A stretch of 64,000 nucleotides of DNA from Whitmania pigra. Lineage: Eukaryota > Annelida > Clitellata > Hirudinida > Haemopidae. The notes below the pieces were generated by a model. The model had not been told where the DNA came from, did no database searches, and was given only the letters and a program-made list of their open reading frames with translations. Each line of letters begins with the position of its first letter. The first letter of the stretch is position 1. The stretch lies in assembly GCA_021613335.1 (NCBI GenBank), contig JAJTWR010000443.1, positions 184,501 to 248,500 of the forward strand, given 5' to 3'. A program made the translations under genes and the position numbers. Positions 13,056 through 25,224 of the stretch are shown piece after piece.

Positions 13056-13459
13056 TCCCTTTATAGCTCTAGAGTACATATTGATATTGGAAGCATATAA
13101 AATATATTTATAATTTAAAACAATTTTTGTCAAATTAAAATATTTATATATGTACGGTTAAAAGTATATTAAATTTAATTTTGGAATAGCATTTTGAATA
13201 TTTAACAAAAGCGACATTCATTATGTGTAACTATCTTAAGTGACACAGATATTCTAAATACATATATATTATAAATTTTTACTAATTTTTTAATAATTAA
13301 ACAACGTTTTGTTTTATTTCAACATATACATAATTTATTATTATAATAGGGGGGCGTGGTTTATCTTTGTTTACTAAGGAATGTCTGTACAGATATTAAA
13401 CTGCGATTACTCCAGTTTGGGAGCAATGCATTTTGTGCCGATGGCTATGTAAAATAAGC

Positions 13460-16399
13460 ATGAAGAGTAGCGATTTATTGCTAGTGTTAGGAGGCGCTTG
13501 CACCTCCGTTTTTGTCACAGCATACATGTTTTTTACAAAGGCCAAGGGAAGTCCAAAAAAAAGTTGAGTACTTTGCTTTATTTTGTAAATGGTGTCTGAT
13601 TTTTATAATCTTTTTCTAATTATTGATTATATACCTAAATAATTTTAGGAGGCTATCCTGGAATATTGAATCTTGGCAACACCTGTTTTTTGAATTCACT
13701 TCTTCAAGCTTTGTCTCCATGTGCATCTATCACTCAGTGCTTTGAAACAATGTTCAAAAGAGGTCATAACTTGAGGAACTCGCTGAGTTTTAATCTCTAT
13801 TCGGCATTCAAAGGTATTATTTAGTTTTCGGAGTTTGATAGAATCACAATTGAATCAGGATTATGTAAAACTGTTAAATTAATTTTGGAATTTAGTTCTA
13901 AACAATGAAAGTCTAGAGCAAAATGATCAGTACAATCCCAGCGTCATCTTGGATACATTGTATGCAAAAGGTTGGACCATTCCTGCTGGAGAACAGGTGT
14001 TTATTGAGTTAATTTGTTCATTTAACTGCTACTACTTGGTCGTAGATGGTTAATTTATTAATTAGTTATGATAGTAATGCTGAGCAGGCTCAGTTTAGAG
14101 TTTTACCTCAAAAATGAAGGCCTTAAAAATACAAACAGAAATTGCCAAATGATTATTTTTATCATTTGGAGAAATATGTTTTGATACGTTTTTGATAAAG
14201 GTCATGATTGATTTGAAGGATGCTTATGAATTATTCCATGTTTTGATGGAAACCCTAAATGAGGAAAAACCAGAAGACTCAAAAGTCATTTCTCTTTTTG
14301 ATGGAACATCTCTCATGGTAGCTACTTAATTTATTGTTTTTTATTGCTTCACGTTAAAGTAATAATTAATATCAATGAATGGATAATTATTGAAAATGTT
14401 TTAGAAAGTATTTTTGTGGCTCACAGAGAAAAACGAAATATAATATAATTTAAAAAAAAACACTGGATAAAGAACTGATTACAACTTTTCAGCAGCATTC
14501 TTGGTTAATTGGGAATGAAGGTGTGAACAAATACAAAACAGATTTACCAAAAGCACCACCAAAAATCTTGCATCTTCCATTTCAAGGGAAAATTGCAAAT
14601 CAACTTATTTGCATGAGATGCACACATCGGGTGAGTTTGGATAGTTCTATGCAGATAGCATCAAACAACTTGAGGCACCGCTCAATCTAATAAAAATTGG
14701 TCAGGTCAAATTTTAAGTATTTCTCCCGATTTGACTGCTATTTGACCAAATTTAAGAATTATTGTTTGATGTGATTTATATGAAAAGGCACGGCCTTAAT
14801 TTGGTTCATTATTCTAAACATTATTTAGAAGTTGCTTGTCATAAATGGGCTTATTGAATGCAAGTCTTATTCCAGTTTCCAGTGAAGTACGATTCATTCG
14901 ACAGCCTGTCAATTTCTCTGGATTCATTAAATTGCATGAAGGTAGGATTCATTGACTCATATTATTGCAATACTTTATTAAAGGTTTATTAAGCTTTTGT
15001 TCGAAGTGGTAGTCAGTGCAAATGACATGATCAAACCTAAAATGAAATCAGAGTCAACACATTCTGAATTCAAATACTTTCTTCTGTTTGTAAAGTATTA
15101 TTATTACAGGTATTGTTGTTTTTATATTTCCAGGGCATGGCATCTCTGGAGTCACTGTTAAAGCAATATGTTACCTCAGAAAATATTGAGGGTATGCTTT
15201 GTGAATCTTGTAACACAAGGGGTGACTTCTTGAAAAAGATGATGCTTGGAAAGGTTGGTTTTTTTTAACATTCTGAGGGATATTTTGATTCAACATTATA
15301 TTATATATCTAGTCTACATTTTTGGGGTTCTGCCTTTAACCTTCAATATCCACTTGTAATCTCATGAATTTCTAAACAATTTCAAATTACAATTATAATG
15401 CAAAACCCAAACCAAGAGCCACTGTTTCAATCTTCATCTTTAATTGATCATTTGACTTATTCATGGTTGATTTTACAACAGCTGCCATCCACCCTCTGCA
15501 TACACATCCAGCGTACCTCCTGGACTGCTTATGGCGCCATCAAAAGAAATGATAGAGTCCTCTTTCCCGATTACCTTGACATGTCCAGCTACACCAATTC
15601 ACAGCCTCGCATATCAAATCTGTTACCTGTCTTCAGCCTGGTCAAAGATGGAGGCAAACTTACCATTGGAGAAACTGACTGTATTCCTAAGCTTCAGTAA
15701 TTTATTGTTTCACGTTACTTCATTGATTGATAAAGTTTTAATGTATTTGTGCAATCTTATATTGGCTCATTGAAGAAACATGCACGATGCAATTAAACAA
15801 TGTTAAAATAAATTTTTAGAAAAAAAAGAAGTGAGCAAAGAGTCGAAGGAAAGAGGAAGAATTTTGGCAGATTATCCCAACTCCCTTATTCCACTCCAAT
15901 AAACATGTTGAAAGCTCTTAACTTTTATAACCATGTTGCAGTTTCTGGTTTCCACAATGCATCTAAACTTCCAAGTATAAAAAATGAGGTTTGCTTTAAT
16001 TTTGCAAAACCAACTTCAAATTCATTGAAATCAATATCTTTACTCTTATTTTAGGAAAATGGGGTTAATTCAGAACTGGAGTCTCTGGTCAAAGCCTACA
16101 GGAGAGATGCTCTATGTGACAAGTAATTGAATGGTAAAGTCATCAAAATGAGCACATCATATTTAATAAAATTATTACGATTCTTCAGAACGAACAAGAT
16201 GTATAGACTTATGTCGGTAATCGTGCACCTTGGCGGTGCAACGTCCGGCCATTTTGTTACTTACAAGAGGTCCACATCAAGGTTTGGAATCAGGTTTCCC
16301 AACAAGTGGATTTTTGCCTCTGACACCATGGTTAGGCCAGCAAGCTCACAGGAAGTTTTCTCTGCTGATGCATACATGCTGCTCTACGAAAAGTTATGA
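13460..16399 (+). CDS. USP30: USP30 mitochondrial outer-membrane deubiquitinase
   Basis: USP30 is a cysteine protease that removes ubiquitin, with Lys6-chain preference, from mitochondrial outer-membrane proteins and so opposes PINK1/Parkin mitophagy. Eleven exons join in phase: 13460-13562, 13649-13813, 13896-13996, 14219-14317, 14493-14630, 14876-14941, 15134-15253, 15482-15696, 15820-15988, 16055-16122, 16189-16399 (484 residues; the human protein is 517). A hydrophobic segment starting LLLVLGGACTSVF at residue 6 fits the N-terminal membrane anchor. The Cys box NLGNTCFLNSLLQ gives Cys47. DAYELFHVLMETL is the QDAHE-box equivalent. CxxC pairs (ICMRC, LCESC) form the usual zinc site. The His box SGHFVTY gives His436, and ASDTMVRPAS supplies Ser459, the unusual third triad residue typical of USP30. 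A poly(A) signal lies at 16689-16694. Confidence 0.93.
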
Positions 16400-16798
16400 C
16401 CCGCTTGGACTGACTTCAGACATATCATAACTTAATTATATAAAAATTGTCAAAGAATGTGTGCATGAATGTTCAAAAAGTGCATTTAGTCATCTGGATA
16501 ATGGTGCCACAGGTTTTGACAATGGTTGTCAGTGATGTGAAAGTTTTTAAAACAGGAATTCTTTTGCACTGATTACTGCTGATGTGAATATTTTCTTGAT
16601 ATTGTTTTTTTCAATTTTACAGCAGATATTTTTTTGGATCTTATATCTGCCCCAATTGTTTTAGATTTATGCCACATCAAGTATTGAAAATAAAATTTTT
16701 TCCACTAAATCCTTTTTTCTGCATTCAAGAAATTCATTGGTCAAATTTTAGTTCTTTAATTGGAATCAACAACTACAAAAACATTCCGATGTCATAAA

Positions 16799-19700
16799 TT
16801 ATAACGAATCAGAATTTGAGTTGGAATTAAATCCCTTCGTAAGAGCACCTATGAATGGATCAAGGGCTGGAATAGAGATGGTCTGCCCATCCAGTCTGCT
16901 GTCCTGACTGTACAAATACGGTTTGTTACATTATTGCTTCAAATAAAACCACAGACATGCAATGTGCACTTGCCTGCATGTGAGTAGGTGATGGCCATGC
17001 TCTATAAAGGGATTCTACTCCACTTATTGGGGATTCATTGTCATCGCAGTGACCTTCATTGCTTAACTCACTTTCCTGAGAGCCTGAGCTTAGACCCTCA
17101 TTGCAATAAAGAGTTTGCATTGAATTTCTTTGCATACTCATTGGAGATTCTCTACTGAAAAGACTTTCTGAATAACCTTCTTGTTGACTGATGAAATTTC
17201 TCAGCAGCTGAGCTCTTATCCCAATGTCTTCTGCAAGAATTCCTTTTATGATGCTTTGAGATGATTTAACGTCAAGTCCTTTCTTTGGTGAGACTTCAGC
17301 ATTCAAAATATTGCAGTTCTCAACGTCATTGCATAAGTTGTTATCAATCAAGCAATATGACTTTGAGATTTTTTTCAGAATCCCTTTTGCTTTGGTTCTA
17401 TCTGATGAAATATCTTTGGTCACAATTTCTTGCAACCCAATTTCTTTGGCAATTTTGTAGTGCCTGGCTCTCCTTGAATAATCCTGTTGGTTGTCAAAAA
17501 TATTAACAATGGTAAAGCCTGCGAATGATACTCTCCTCCTGTTTCGGTCAGTCTGGTTTACATCAGCAATTTTTGAAATGTTTGAATTTGTTGTCACTTC
17601 CCGTGGAAGACAAAACAATTTGGAGACTGAAGATTTCAATCTGAAGTCATTTATTGGACTGTCAGGGATCTTTAAGATTGCTGCATTAATCTCAGAAATT
17701 TCTTGCAAAGAAGTTAGTGTGCTGGAAGGATCTACTGGTACTGTCAGTTCCTCTACAACTAACAATTCTGTGGAAGCTGAGCCAAAAGTCACATCATCTG
17801 ATGGAAAATTGGAAAGTAATGCTTTGATATCAATTGGGTTTTGCCTGACAAGACCCCTCATGGGAATAAAACTGCAGGAACTTTTGCAAATTTTTATGGA
17901 AAGGATTTCTTTATCTGAGACATTTGTGCTAACATTATCAGTGGTTGGACTAGAGGAAATTACTCTGCATTTGACTTCCTTGGTTTCAGTGAAGTTTGTG
18001 GGAATTCTGCAATCAAATGAATTATTTGCATCACCAATATCCACAAAATCCATTTGATCAACATTTTGCCCATTTGTTTGACAATTACTAGGAAAATGTG
18101 GATGTTTGAGAGTGAAATCTGAAGATGTTTCATCACAATCACTTTTAACCATCAATAAAGTGCTTTCTTTGATGTTAATAGAGTTTGTATTTAGTTGTAC
18201 ACATTCTGAAACGCTAATAGGATCTGCGTTGTAAGTGTCAGACAATTCCGAAAATTTGTTCTCTTGCAGTTCTTGAGCAAAATTGCAAACTCCTCTGACT
18301 TTTGATCTTTTACCATTTTTGTCAATAGTCTTCTTTCTTATATGTTTCTCTCTATAAGAACTTTTAAATTTCGCTTTGCCCTTTAACTTCCTAACTTTCT
18401 GATGCTTATCTTCAACATTCTCATAATTCATTTTAATGTTCAAATCATTGCTGTCCAATGTATGTAAGCGATTTGTTTCACTCAGATCTAATGAATTGTC
18501 ATTAGCAATTGGCCTTTCTGTTAATATGGGTGAATCATGCATATCCAAGTTAGAATCAGGCAATTTGATTATCTCTAATCCCTCAGGTTTGTTTTTATCT
18601 AATTCACTGTTATTTGTTGCATTAGTGGAAATGTTAGCATCAATCACTATCGGGGTTTCTGCAGATATGAAATTAACTTCACAGTTTTCAATGCTTTCTT
18701 GTTCAACTACTCCATTATTTTCAACTCTCATTTCAGATTTTTTCTGTCCCTTCCTTCTGCTTGTGGTTACTTTATTTTTTCTTGATTTGGTTACACAGAC
18801 AGTAGTTCTATTTCCTTCAAAATTTAAATCAACATTACTAATTTCATTACAAGGAGAACTAAATATGTCTTTACAGATTGCAATGTCTTGATTTTCTTGG
18901 GGGATCGGCTCTTCTTGCAATATTGGGGAAGCTGTGAATACAGTAGATTCACTGCTTGCAAATGAGTGGGAATGGAGGACACATTTAATGTCTGCTGTTA
19001 ACACGGTGGCACCTGCATCAAGACTTTCTGTTTCTAGTGCCAAGTCCATTGAAATATTTTGTGTCAGCTTAACATTCTCTGGATTACCTTCAATTAATGT
19101 ATCCATTATCATAAGTTTTTCTTTTCCATGCACAGGTGACTTGTTCCGAGCCTTGGGTTTCTTCCTACTATCATAACATGTTTTTCTTTTCTTATTCTTT
19201 CGTTTTTTGCCTGCCTTATCATCATGGCAAGCTGAGGCAAGGATCACCTCTCCAAAATTATTTTTGGCTTTAACTTTCACCTCTTCTTTTGATGACACAG
19301 ACATGTCCTTCAAAATGATGGCAGACTGTGAATCACTGACATTTTTGGTAAGTAATTCAACATTTGGCTCTTCCAACAAGATAAAGTGGCTGGTTTGGTC
19401 AGTCTCTCCCTTTTCAAGATCAAAGTGTGCTTCTGATGTCTTTTGTGAATTATGATCTTTAGTTTGAAGAACTTCTACTGGGTCATAACTCTGAACAATT
19501 AAATTCATTTCAACAGAAGCGTCTTGTGCAAAATGATCATCAGAATAAAATTTGTCACCCTTTTTAGTCATATTTAAATTCGGAGGTTGTCTAATAACAT
19601 CGTTTTGAATATTATCACTGTTATCACAAGCATGAAGCACGTTCAATACACCCGATACTACACAAGAAATTTCTTTTTCTGGAAGAGCCACAAATGATTC

Positions 19701-21796
19701 ATTATTGTTAAGAATTGATGCACTGTTAATTCCTTCTTTTGAAAGCAATTTTGCATAGATTTCAAGAATTTTCTCCTCTGGTAAACTAATTATAGAATCT
19801 ACTGGCTTGTCAATTAGGCTCTCCCGATCATCAAGTGTGCATTTTTCTACTTCATTCTCAATGGGAGATTCATAAAACTCTTTGCCATCAATATTTTCTT
19901 TAGAGAAAGAATCAAGTAATTCTTCATAATCAAGTTTATTTGTACTGTGTATTCTTTTAGGGGTTAGTGGCACCACAGCATCATCATAGTTAATCCCATG
20001 TGAAATAATACCTTTATTTCTGCATAGGCTATCAAACTTTGTGGCCTGCCTTTTGGAGTTATATTCTTCATTAATAAATGAAAAAGATGATTGGGATTGA
20101 GAAGTTTGTCTAAGTATTTTTCTTTTATTTATTGGACTTGTGATGTCATCTGATTTGTTTGAATGCCTTATTATTTCATCAAAATCATCATAAGTGAAAT
20201 CAGTGCATGTATTCAATTTTGAATTTTTAAATCTTTCAATCATTGGTTTCTTGGTTCCTTTCATTTTATGTGAATCCATAAATCTATTCAAAATGTCTTC
20301 CTTGCAATTTTCTTTAACAAATTTCTTAGGTAAACAGGACTTAGTTTTACAACAAACAGGAGAGTCATAAATTTGATCAAGCTTTTCTTTATTTTTAAAT
20401 TTTTTATGGTTACAGATGACCTTTGTTGCACAGAGATTGTGAAAATAACTTTTCTTTTTAGAATAAACTTTTCTTTCATCAAACAATGTTTCATCCTCAT
20501 TTGCCCTCTTTCTAGGCGAGATGTCTCCTCCTTGGTGCAAGAAACTCATATCCATGGTATGCTCAACACATCTGTTTATCTTTGCGTAACTTCTTTTGTG
20601 GACATTAAACAGAAATGGCACTCCAGTGTTATAAAATGATTCTTCATCACTCAAGTCATAAACTTTAAAATTATACTTTTTCTTCTGAGGTGTTCTGATA
20701 AATCCATGTTTTGATTTGAAAAATTTTGGAATGACAAATTGTTTTGAATAATTTTTCAATCTGCTTTGTCTCTCCCCAGTGGGAGAAGGACTTTGATTAA
20801 TTCTGTAATTTTATTAAATTCGAACATATTGTTAAATCATCATCAATCATGGGCAATTGTAAATTTATTATCAAGAATTTATTTTCAAATCGTTGAACTC
20901 ATCAATCAATTGATATGTGAAATTTATTCTAGATAACTGAGCAGATTGAAAGGAAATACTGTTATAAATATAAGTTTACTTAAGTAGGAACCAATTTCGA
21001 ACTGCTAGTTTGAAGCAAAAAGTTATTCCAATGTTCAAAAATTCAATATTATTTAGAAACCTAATGAAAATATACCACCATTAGATTGTAATTATAAGTT
21101 TATAAAGAATAAATAAATAAGAAGAATAACTTCATAAAGAATTAAAATGTTATAAAGAACATGGACATGGTATAGAGAAGTTTTATATGGGAACCAATAA
21201 ACATGAGACCTTAAAGGTTTATGGCAGTGATTCATGAGTAAAAATGTTATTTTGTTTGTTTAAGCTAGCAGGCTTTATTTTTAAATACGCTAAAGTTTGT
21301 AGTATCGAATATGAAATAATAAAAAATTGCTTTATATATATCTATGAATAAAATGTCATCACTTTTTCACCTACTTGTTAAACACACTATACTTTACTTA
21401 ATAGCATTAATTATGAATTGCCTGATCTGTAGTCAATCTCAAAATCACAAATAAATTTACAGGCTCTGTTGCCAGGAACAAAATATGAACACAACAATCT
21501 TAAGAAACTGATATCGAGATAATGTCCAGACGCAAAACCAGATAAAATATTATTGCTAAAGCATTTATAAACAAGAATGGTCTTGAATGTAGAAACTTTC
21601 ATCAATAACACTTCATCAGTTCGTTCATCAATAACCACAAAACTAAGATATAATAGTCTTACCTAGTTATCGCATGCTTTGCATTGTTCCATTTCTTCAA
21701 TATTTTCCCCCTTATCTGCTCACGACTTAAAAATGGAAGTAATCGCTTGACTTTTAAAGCTTCTGAACGAAAAAACGACCACCTGACCGATTCCAT
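16799..21796 (-). CDS. Uncharacterised 1355-residue protein with PP1-docking motifs
   Basis: Three exons join in phase on the minus strand: 21796-21663 (ATG at 21796; donor AG|GTAAGA), 20802-16974 (3829 nt) and 16903-16799 (stop TAA). The second intron has a GC donor (CAG|GCAAGT). I do not recognise the protein. The N-terminus, MESVRWSFFRSEALKVKRLL followed by PFLSREQIRGKILKKWNNAK, looks like a short helical domain. Most of the giant exon is low-complexity, rich in Ser, Asn, Lys and Asp/Glu, with many basic patches (KKRKNKKRK, KGQKKS, KLKGKAKFK) suggesting a nuclear or chromatin protein. Near residue 1130, NRRRVSFAGF is a strong RVxF PP1-docking motif, and about 50 residues on GILKK fits the SILK-type motif. 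Ki-67, Repo-Man, KNL1 and RIF1 combine similar motifs, but I see none of their other domains. It is tail-to-tail with USP30, the two stops being 400 bp apart. Confidence 0.8.
20803..21662 (-). other. Intron 1 of the PP1-docking gene
   Basis: This 860 bp AT-rich stretch lies between the donor at 21662 and the acceptor at 20803. The minus open frame at 21411-21638 lies inside it and has no compatible phase or domain, so I treat it as chance. Confidence 0.6.
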
Positions 21797-21972
21797 CTAT
21801 TTTCAAAATAAGCAAGGCCTCAAAAGCAGACGACTAAGCCACAGCGAGATGCTTAGAGATGCCTATTTTTATTAATATTTAATTGTTCACATATACAGTT
21901 AAATATTTATTTTTATATTAACATTTGCATTTAATAAAAATGTAATTATTTTGCGAAACTCAAATAAGCTTG

Positions 21973-22255
21973 TTTCATGTGAAATATTCAGAAGCTTGCA
22001 CGGTCTCCAGAACTTGACCAGAGTCTCTCAATGGCTGCGCAGATATTGCACGTAGTCTGAAGTCTGACGTATATTTTTGTTTAACTGGATTTAAGTCGCT
22101 ATCAGAAAGATTCTTTGATTGTTTGGAGCGTTTATGTGCTCCTTGTCGCCTGTAGATATGGCTCCTAGTATTGGAAACTATTGGAGTTTGGGCGCGCCAA
22201 TTAACTCTCTGACCACCTTCTTCCATGTTTTCACGAAAGGCTCCTGATTTAAAAT
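21973..22255 (-). CDS. Possible terminal exon of an unrecognised gene
   Basis: A minus-strand frame preceded by a plausible acceptor (tttaaatcag just above 22240) reads GAFRENMEEGGQRVNWRAQT, then a basic, serine-rich segment (HIYRRQGAHKRSKQSKNLSD) and ends SGQVLETVQASEYFT before a TGA near 21975. The amino-acid composition looks like real protein rather than noise, and GC is higher than in the flanks. It could also begin at the internal ATG (MEEGGQRV). No upstream exon was identified, and it does not join the neighbouring PP1-docking gene in phase. The family is unknown. Confidence 0.4.
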
Positions 22256-22800
22256 TAAGATAAAACACATGTTTACAAATTAAGTACGAATTTTTAGTAT
22301 ATCCCCACATAGTAATCACAAATTTACATTAAATAAACATTGACAGTATGTATCATGTCACCATTTGTAAAGATGACAAATATAAAATATATTGCCAAAA
22401 TACTTCCACTTTTGAAAATAGAACATCAAAAAATTATGAACTTCCACTAATGAGAGAAAGTTGCCGAGAAACTCTAGTTACCAAAATTAATCATGCATAG
22501 TGAAAACCAGAGAGATCGCTTCGGTTATATTTAGTGAGAGGCTAAGTTCAATATTCACAAACTATTTTTTGGTGGTAATCAAAATTTATTGCCTGCTAAA
22601 TTGCCGAGATGGATGGGGTGTAGGAGGGCATGAGCTAAGAGGCCCGACAGAACTCATCGGTTTGAGTTTCAATTAAATAAAACAACTCAATGAGTGATTA
22701 TCTAAATTATATGCCTATGTTTAATTATTGTGCCTAAATACACATGTCAAATAAAAGTTTAATACTAAAATATACCCAACTATTTGCAAGCAAAATAAGG

Positions 22801-22955
22801 TTAACGCAAATAAAGACCATCTCCGTGTCCATTTTCTTCCTCTTCTTGGGCATATGTGATGATGAAGACAATGCAATCTTGAGCTATCTTCACCAGCATG
22901 CTGATCCACATGACCAGCATCACAGGCACCAAGACATTTTTTACGAAGATTGATT
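22801..22955 (-). CDS. Possible last exon of a small membrane protein
   Basis: After an acceptor-like ttcag (just above 22955), a minus frame reads SIFVKNVLVPVMLVMWISML, continues with more hydrophobic residues (IVFIITYA) and ends in an acidic tail, QEEEENGHGDGLYLR, at a stop at 22801. This is one long or two short transmembrane helices with a charged C-terminus. The other two minus frames are also open here (one gives MPKKRKKMDTEM), so the reading frame is not certain. No start exon was found and I cannot name the family. Confidence 0.35.
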
Positions 22956-23455
22956 CTGAACAATCAAATATTAGAGTATTAAAAAAATAAGAATGTTATA
23001 AATGTGAAATCGCAGTTTTGGTATTTTTTAAAGGTTTCCATGCGTACCCTCCAGAGAAAATACTCTGGTATAATTCATTTAGAAACCAGGTTTTATAAGA
23101 AAGTGTTATTTTTTGGTGTTTACAAACAGTGACGTACCGAATGAAATCTAGTATAAAGTCATTATTTCAATATTGGCATGGGCATTCATAAAATAGCTAA
23201 ATTAAATTAAATTAATGGTGGTTAAATAATAACTTGAAGTTTGTAATTTTAACCATATTCATCTGCTCAGAAATAATGAATCTACGACAAAAAGTGCATT
23301 CACGTTGTGAACTTAATTACTTTTCTCTATTTCACCAATTTCCAGAGAGGAGATGGCAAATCTTCGTTTAGCCATTTAAGATAATTTCCTAAAATTGGTT
23401 GATGACTTGTTTTTGTTGTTTAATTTCATATGTTTAAAAAAAAGTAAGGGTAGAA

Positions 23456-23527
23456 ATGGACGATGAAGAAACAGTTGACCGATTCTCTTTACCATGGACA
23501 TACCGAAAGAGAAAGAGTGGGGAGGCT
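23456..23527 (+). other. Short ATG frame cut by a hAT insertion
   Basis: A plus frame starting MDDEETVDRFSLPWTYRKRK reads well into the left end of the hAT element. In the pre-insertion sequence (joining 23527 to 25225) it would stop one codon after the insertion site. It may be a chance frame or the edge of a gene; no splice donor is evident. Confidence 0.2.
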
Positions 23528-25224
23528 CAGTGCCGGATTAAGGTGGGGCCCAATGGGCCCGGGCCCAGAGCCAACCACCAAGAGGGGACTCCCACCAATA
23601 CAAACTTTCGATCAAATTTATACAAAATTTGTAGTATGATATGTTTTCAAAATCAGTAGTCCTTGATAAATGTGTCCATTGAAGAGTTAGGTGTCCATTT
23701 GACATTTGGTTTAGCGCAATCGATTACATATGCGAGCCACACATCAAAGAGAATCACCTTACGAGGCCCTTATCCAGTCACGCCTGTTCCTCAGATCGTC
23801 CAGTGATTTCATTTGATAATAAGAGTATATATGGAACTACTCCGAAACCAAAGCATATTGTTCGTGCATTCTGCTTCCATGTACTTGTTTGAACTACGTT
23901 CATTCGCAATTGTTATATCGAAGAACTTCGAAAGCATCTCTGTGAGTTTGATTAGTATTTACTTTTTTCTTTAAATAGTTATTTGTTTTACTTATCTGGG
24001 TAGTTTCCTAAATAATCATTCTGAACAAGTTGTTGGGACAACAATTTGACTAGCATTTCCAAGACTGGGTAGGCTGGTTTGACACACCAAGGGGTTGTGT
24101 CACTCTTTAATAGTCGTTTTGCAACCTGTTAACGGTAAAGGGGCGGCAAAAACAGTTGCTATGCCACTGGAAGAACCTGACATATATTATACCAGATATT
24201 AGTATGACTGGCATATTATTACCATTTCAATAAAAATCTTTTTATCTATAGGGTGATCGGCAAGTAAGAGTTTAAAAGCAATATGGCGAATTGATACGGG
24301 GTTGAAACAACAGGTCAAGAGTCTAGAGCAGTGCTGAAACGAGTAGCTAGTGTCATTAAATTTATTACCGAGCTTTTGTGGCTTAGCATTCAGAGGTGAC
24401 AACGAATTGGTTAGATCACCTAGCAACGGAAACGTTTTGGGTATTCTTGAACTCATTGCCCAATACGAGGACTTTTTTACACAGCATATCGAAACTCAAG
24501 CTAATCGCGGCAAGGGACACACAAACTATTTGTCATCTAAAATAATGGAAGAGCTTATCAGTTTTATGGGTAAACAAGTCTTCGGGGAAATCATTTCTCG
24601 AGTTAAGAAATCAAAGTAATACTCCACCACTTTGGATTCTACATCCGATGCAACCCACATTGACCAACTGACCCTTGTATTGAGATACATGAAGAAAGAT
24701 GGCCCAGTGGAAGGCTTTGTAACATTCATGACAAACAAAGGCCATGGCGCTCAAGAGATGTTCATCCCCTTGATGGAATTTCTGAAGATTAATGACCTAG
24801 ACCTGGGAAACTGTCACGGGCAAAGTTTCGACAATGCATCTGCAATGAGTTGCAAGTATAATAGTCTACAAATCATGAGTATCGAGTCAGATGTATTGCG
24901 TGAATTAAACTTCAGTGACATCATCAGCGAATTTGCCATACAGAAATCTATAAAAGTATCTGGACTGTAATCATAGCTGTTATAACTTATTAGTTATAAT
25001 TCATTCTTTGATTTTAGCCATATTTATTTGGTTACATTATTTTTTATTTTTGATGGAAAATTAAATTATTATAACTGTAAATAAATTTTGCAAGTACAAC
25101 TAGTGTTAGATTAGGTTAATAGTATGTGATGCTGTGGCGTGTGCAATAAGGGGAATTGGAAAGGGGCCTCCCTTCCAAATGGGCCCAGGGCCATCCACCG
25201 GCTTAATCCGGCACTGGGGAGGCT
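23520..25224 (+). mobile_element. hAT element (DUF4371-type transposase remnant)
   Basis: Terminal inverted repeats cagtgccggattaag and cttaatccggcactg bound 23528-25216 (1689 bp). They are flanked by an 8 bp duplication gggaggct (23520-23527 and 25217-25224). Inside, plus-strand frames at 24350-24619 and 24632-24970 carry a hAT/DUF4371-like transposase: NVLGILELIAQYEDFF, an HTNYLSSKIMEELI stretch, then HIDQLTLVLRYMKKDGPVEG, FVTFMTNKGHGAQEM and NCHGQSFDNASAMSCKYNSLQ (the RGQ-YDNA-NM-G-Y block). A TAA after RVKKSK breaks the frame, and the remaining 3' half of a full transposase is missing. It is a degraded copy with well-preserved ends. Confidence 0.92.

Larger units (their letters stand above)
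5860..13425. mobile_element. Foldback-type long-TIR element with satellite-filled arms
   Basis: The two ends are inverted copies. The left end begins actggagtaatcgcagttta at 5869, and its reverse complement ends at 13416. Homology continues inward for hundreds of bases (for example the cgccccccta block near 5930 matches the reverse complement near 13350). A 9 bp direct repeat, ttgggagca, flanks the element (5860-5868 and 13417-13425); it can be read as 11 bp if the terminal repeat starts two bases later. Beyond the terminal part both arms become tandem arrays of a ~124 bp unit in opposite orientation (left 6346-7440, right 9986-11590). The 2.5 kb middle has no recognisable transposase. A 9-11 bp target duplication with very long terminal repeats is what Mutator-like elements show, so this may be a non-autonomous or foldback relative; that assignment is inference. 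Confidence 0.85.

Noticed and set aside
15531..15773. Overlapping plus frame in USP30 exon 8
   Set aside because: It is a different frame from the one that matches USP30 and joins its neighbours in phase.
17285..19455. Several plus-strand frames (17285-17506, 17491-18057, 18436-18891, 19207-19455)
   Set aside because: All lie antisense to the 3.8 kb exon of the minus-strand gene, and their sequence has no domain or splice context.
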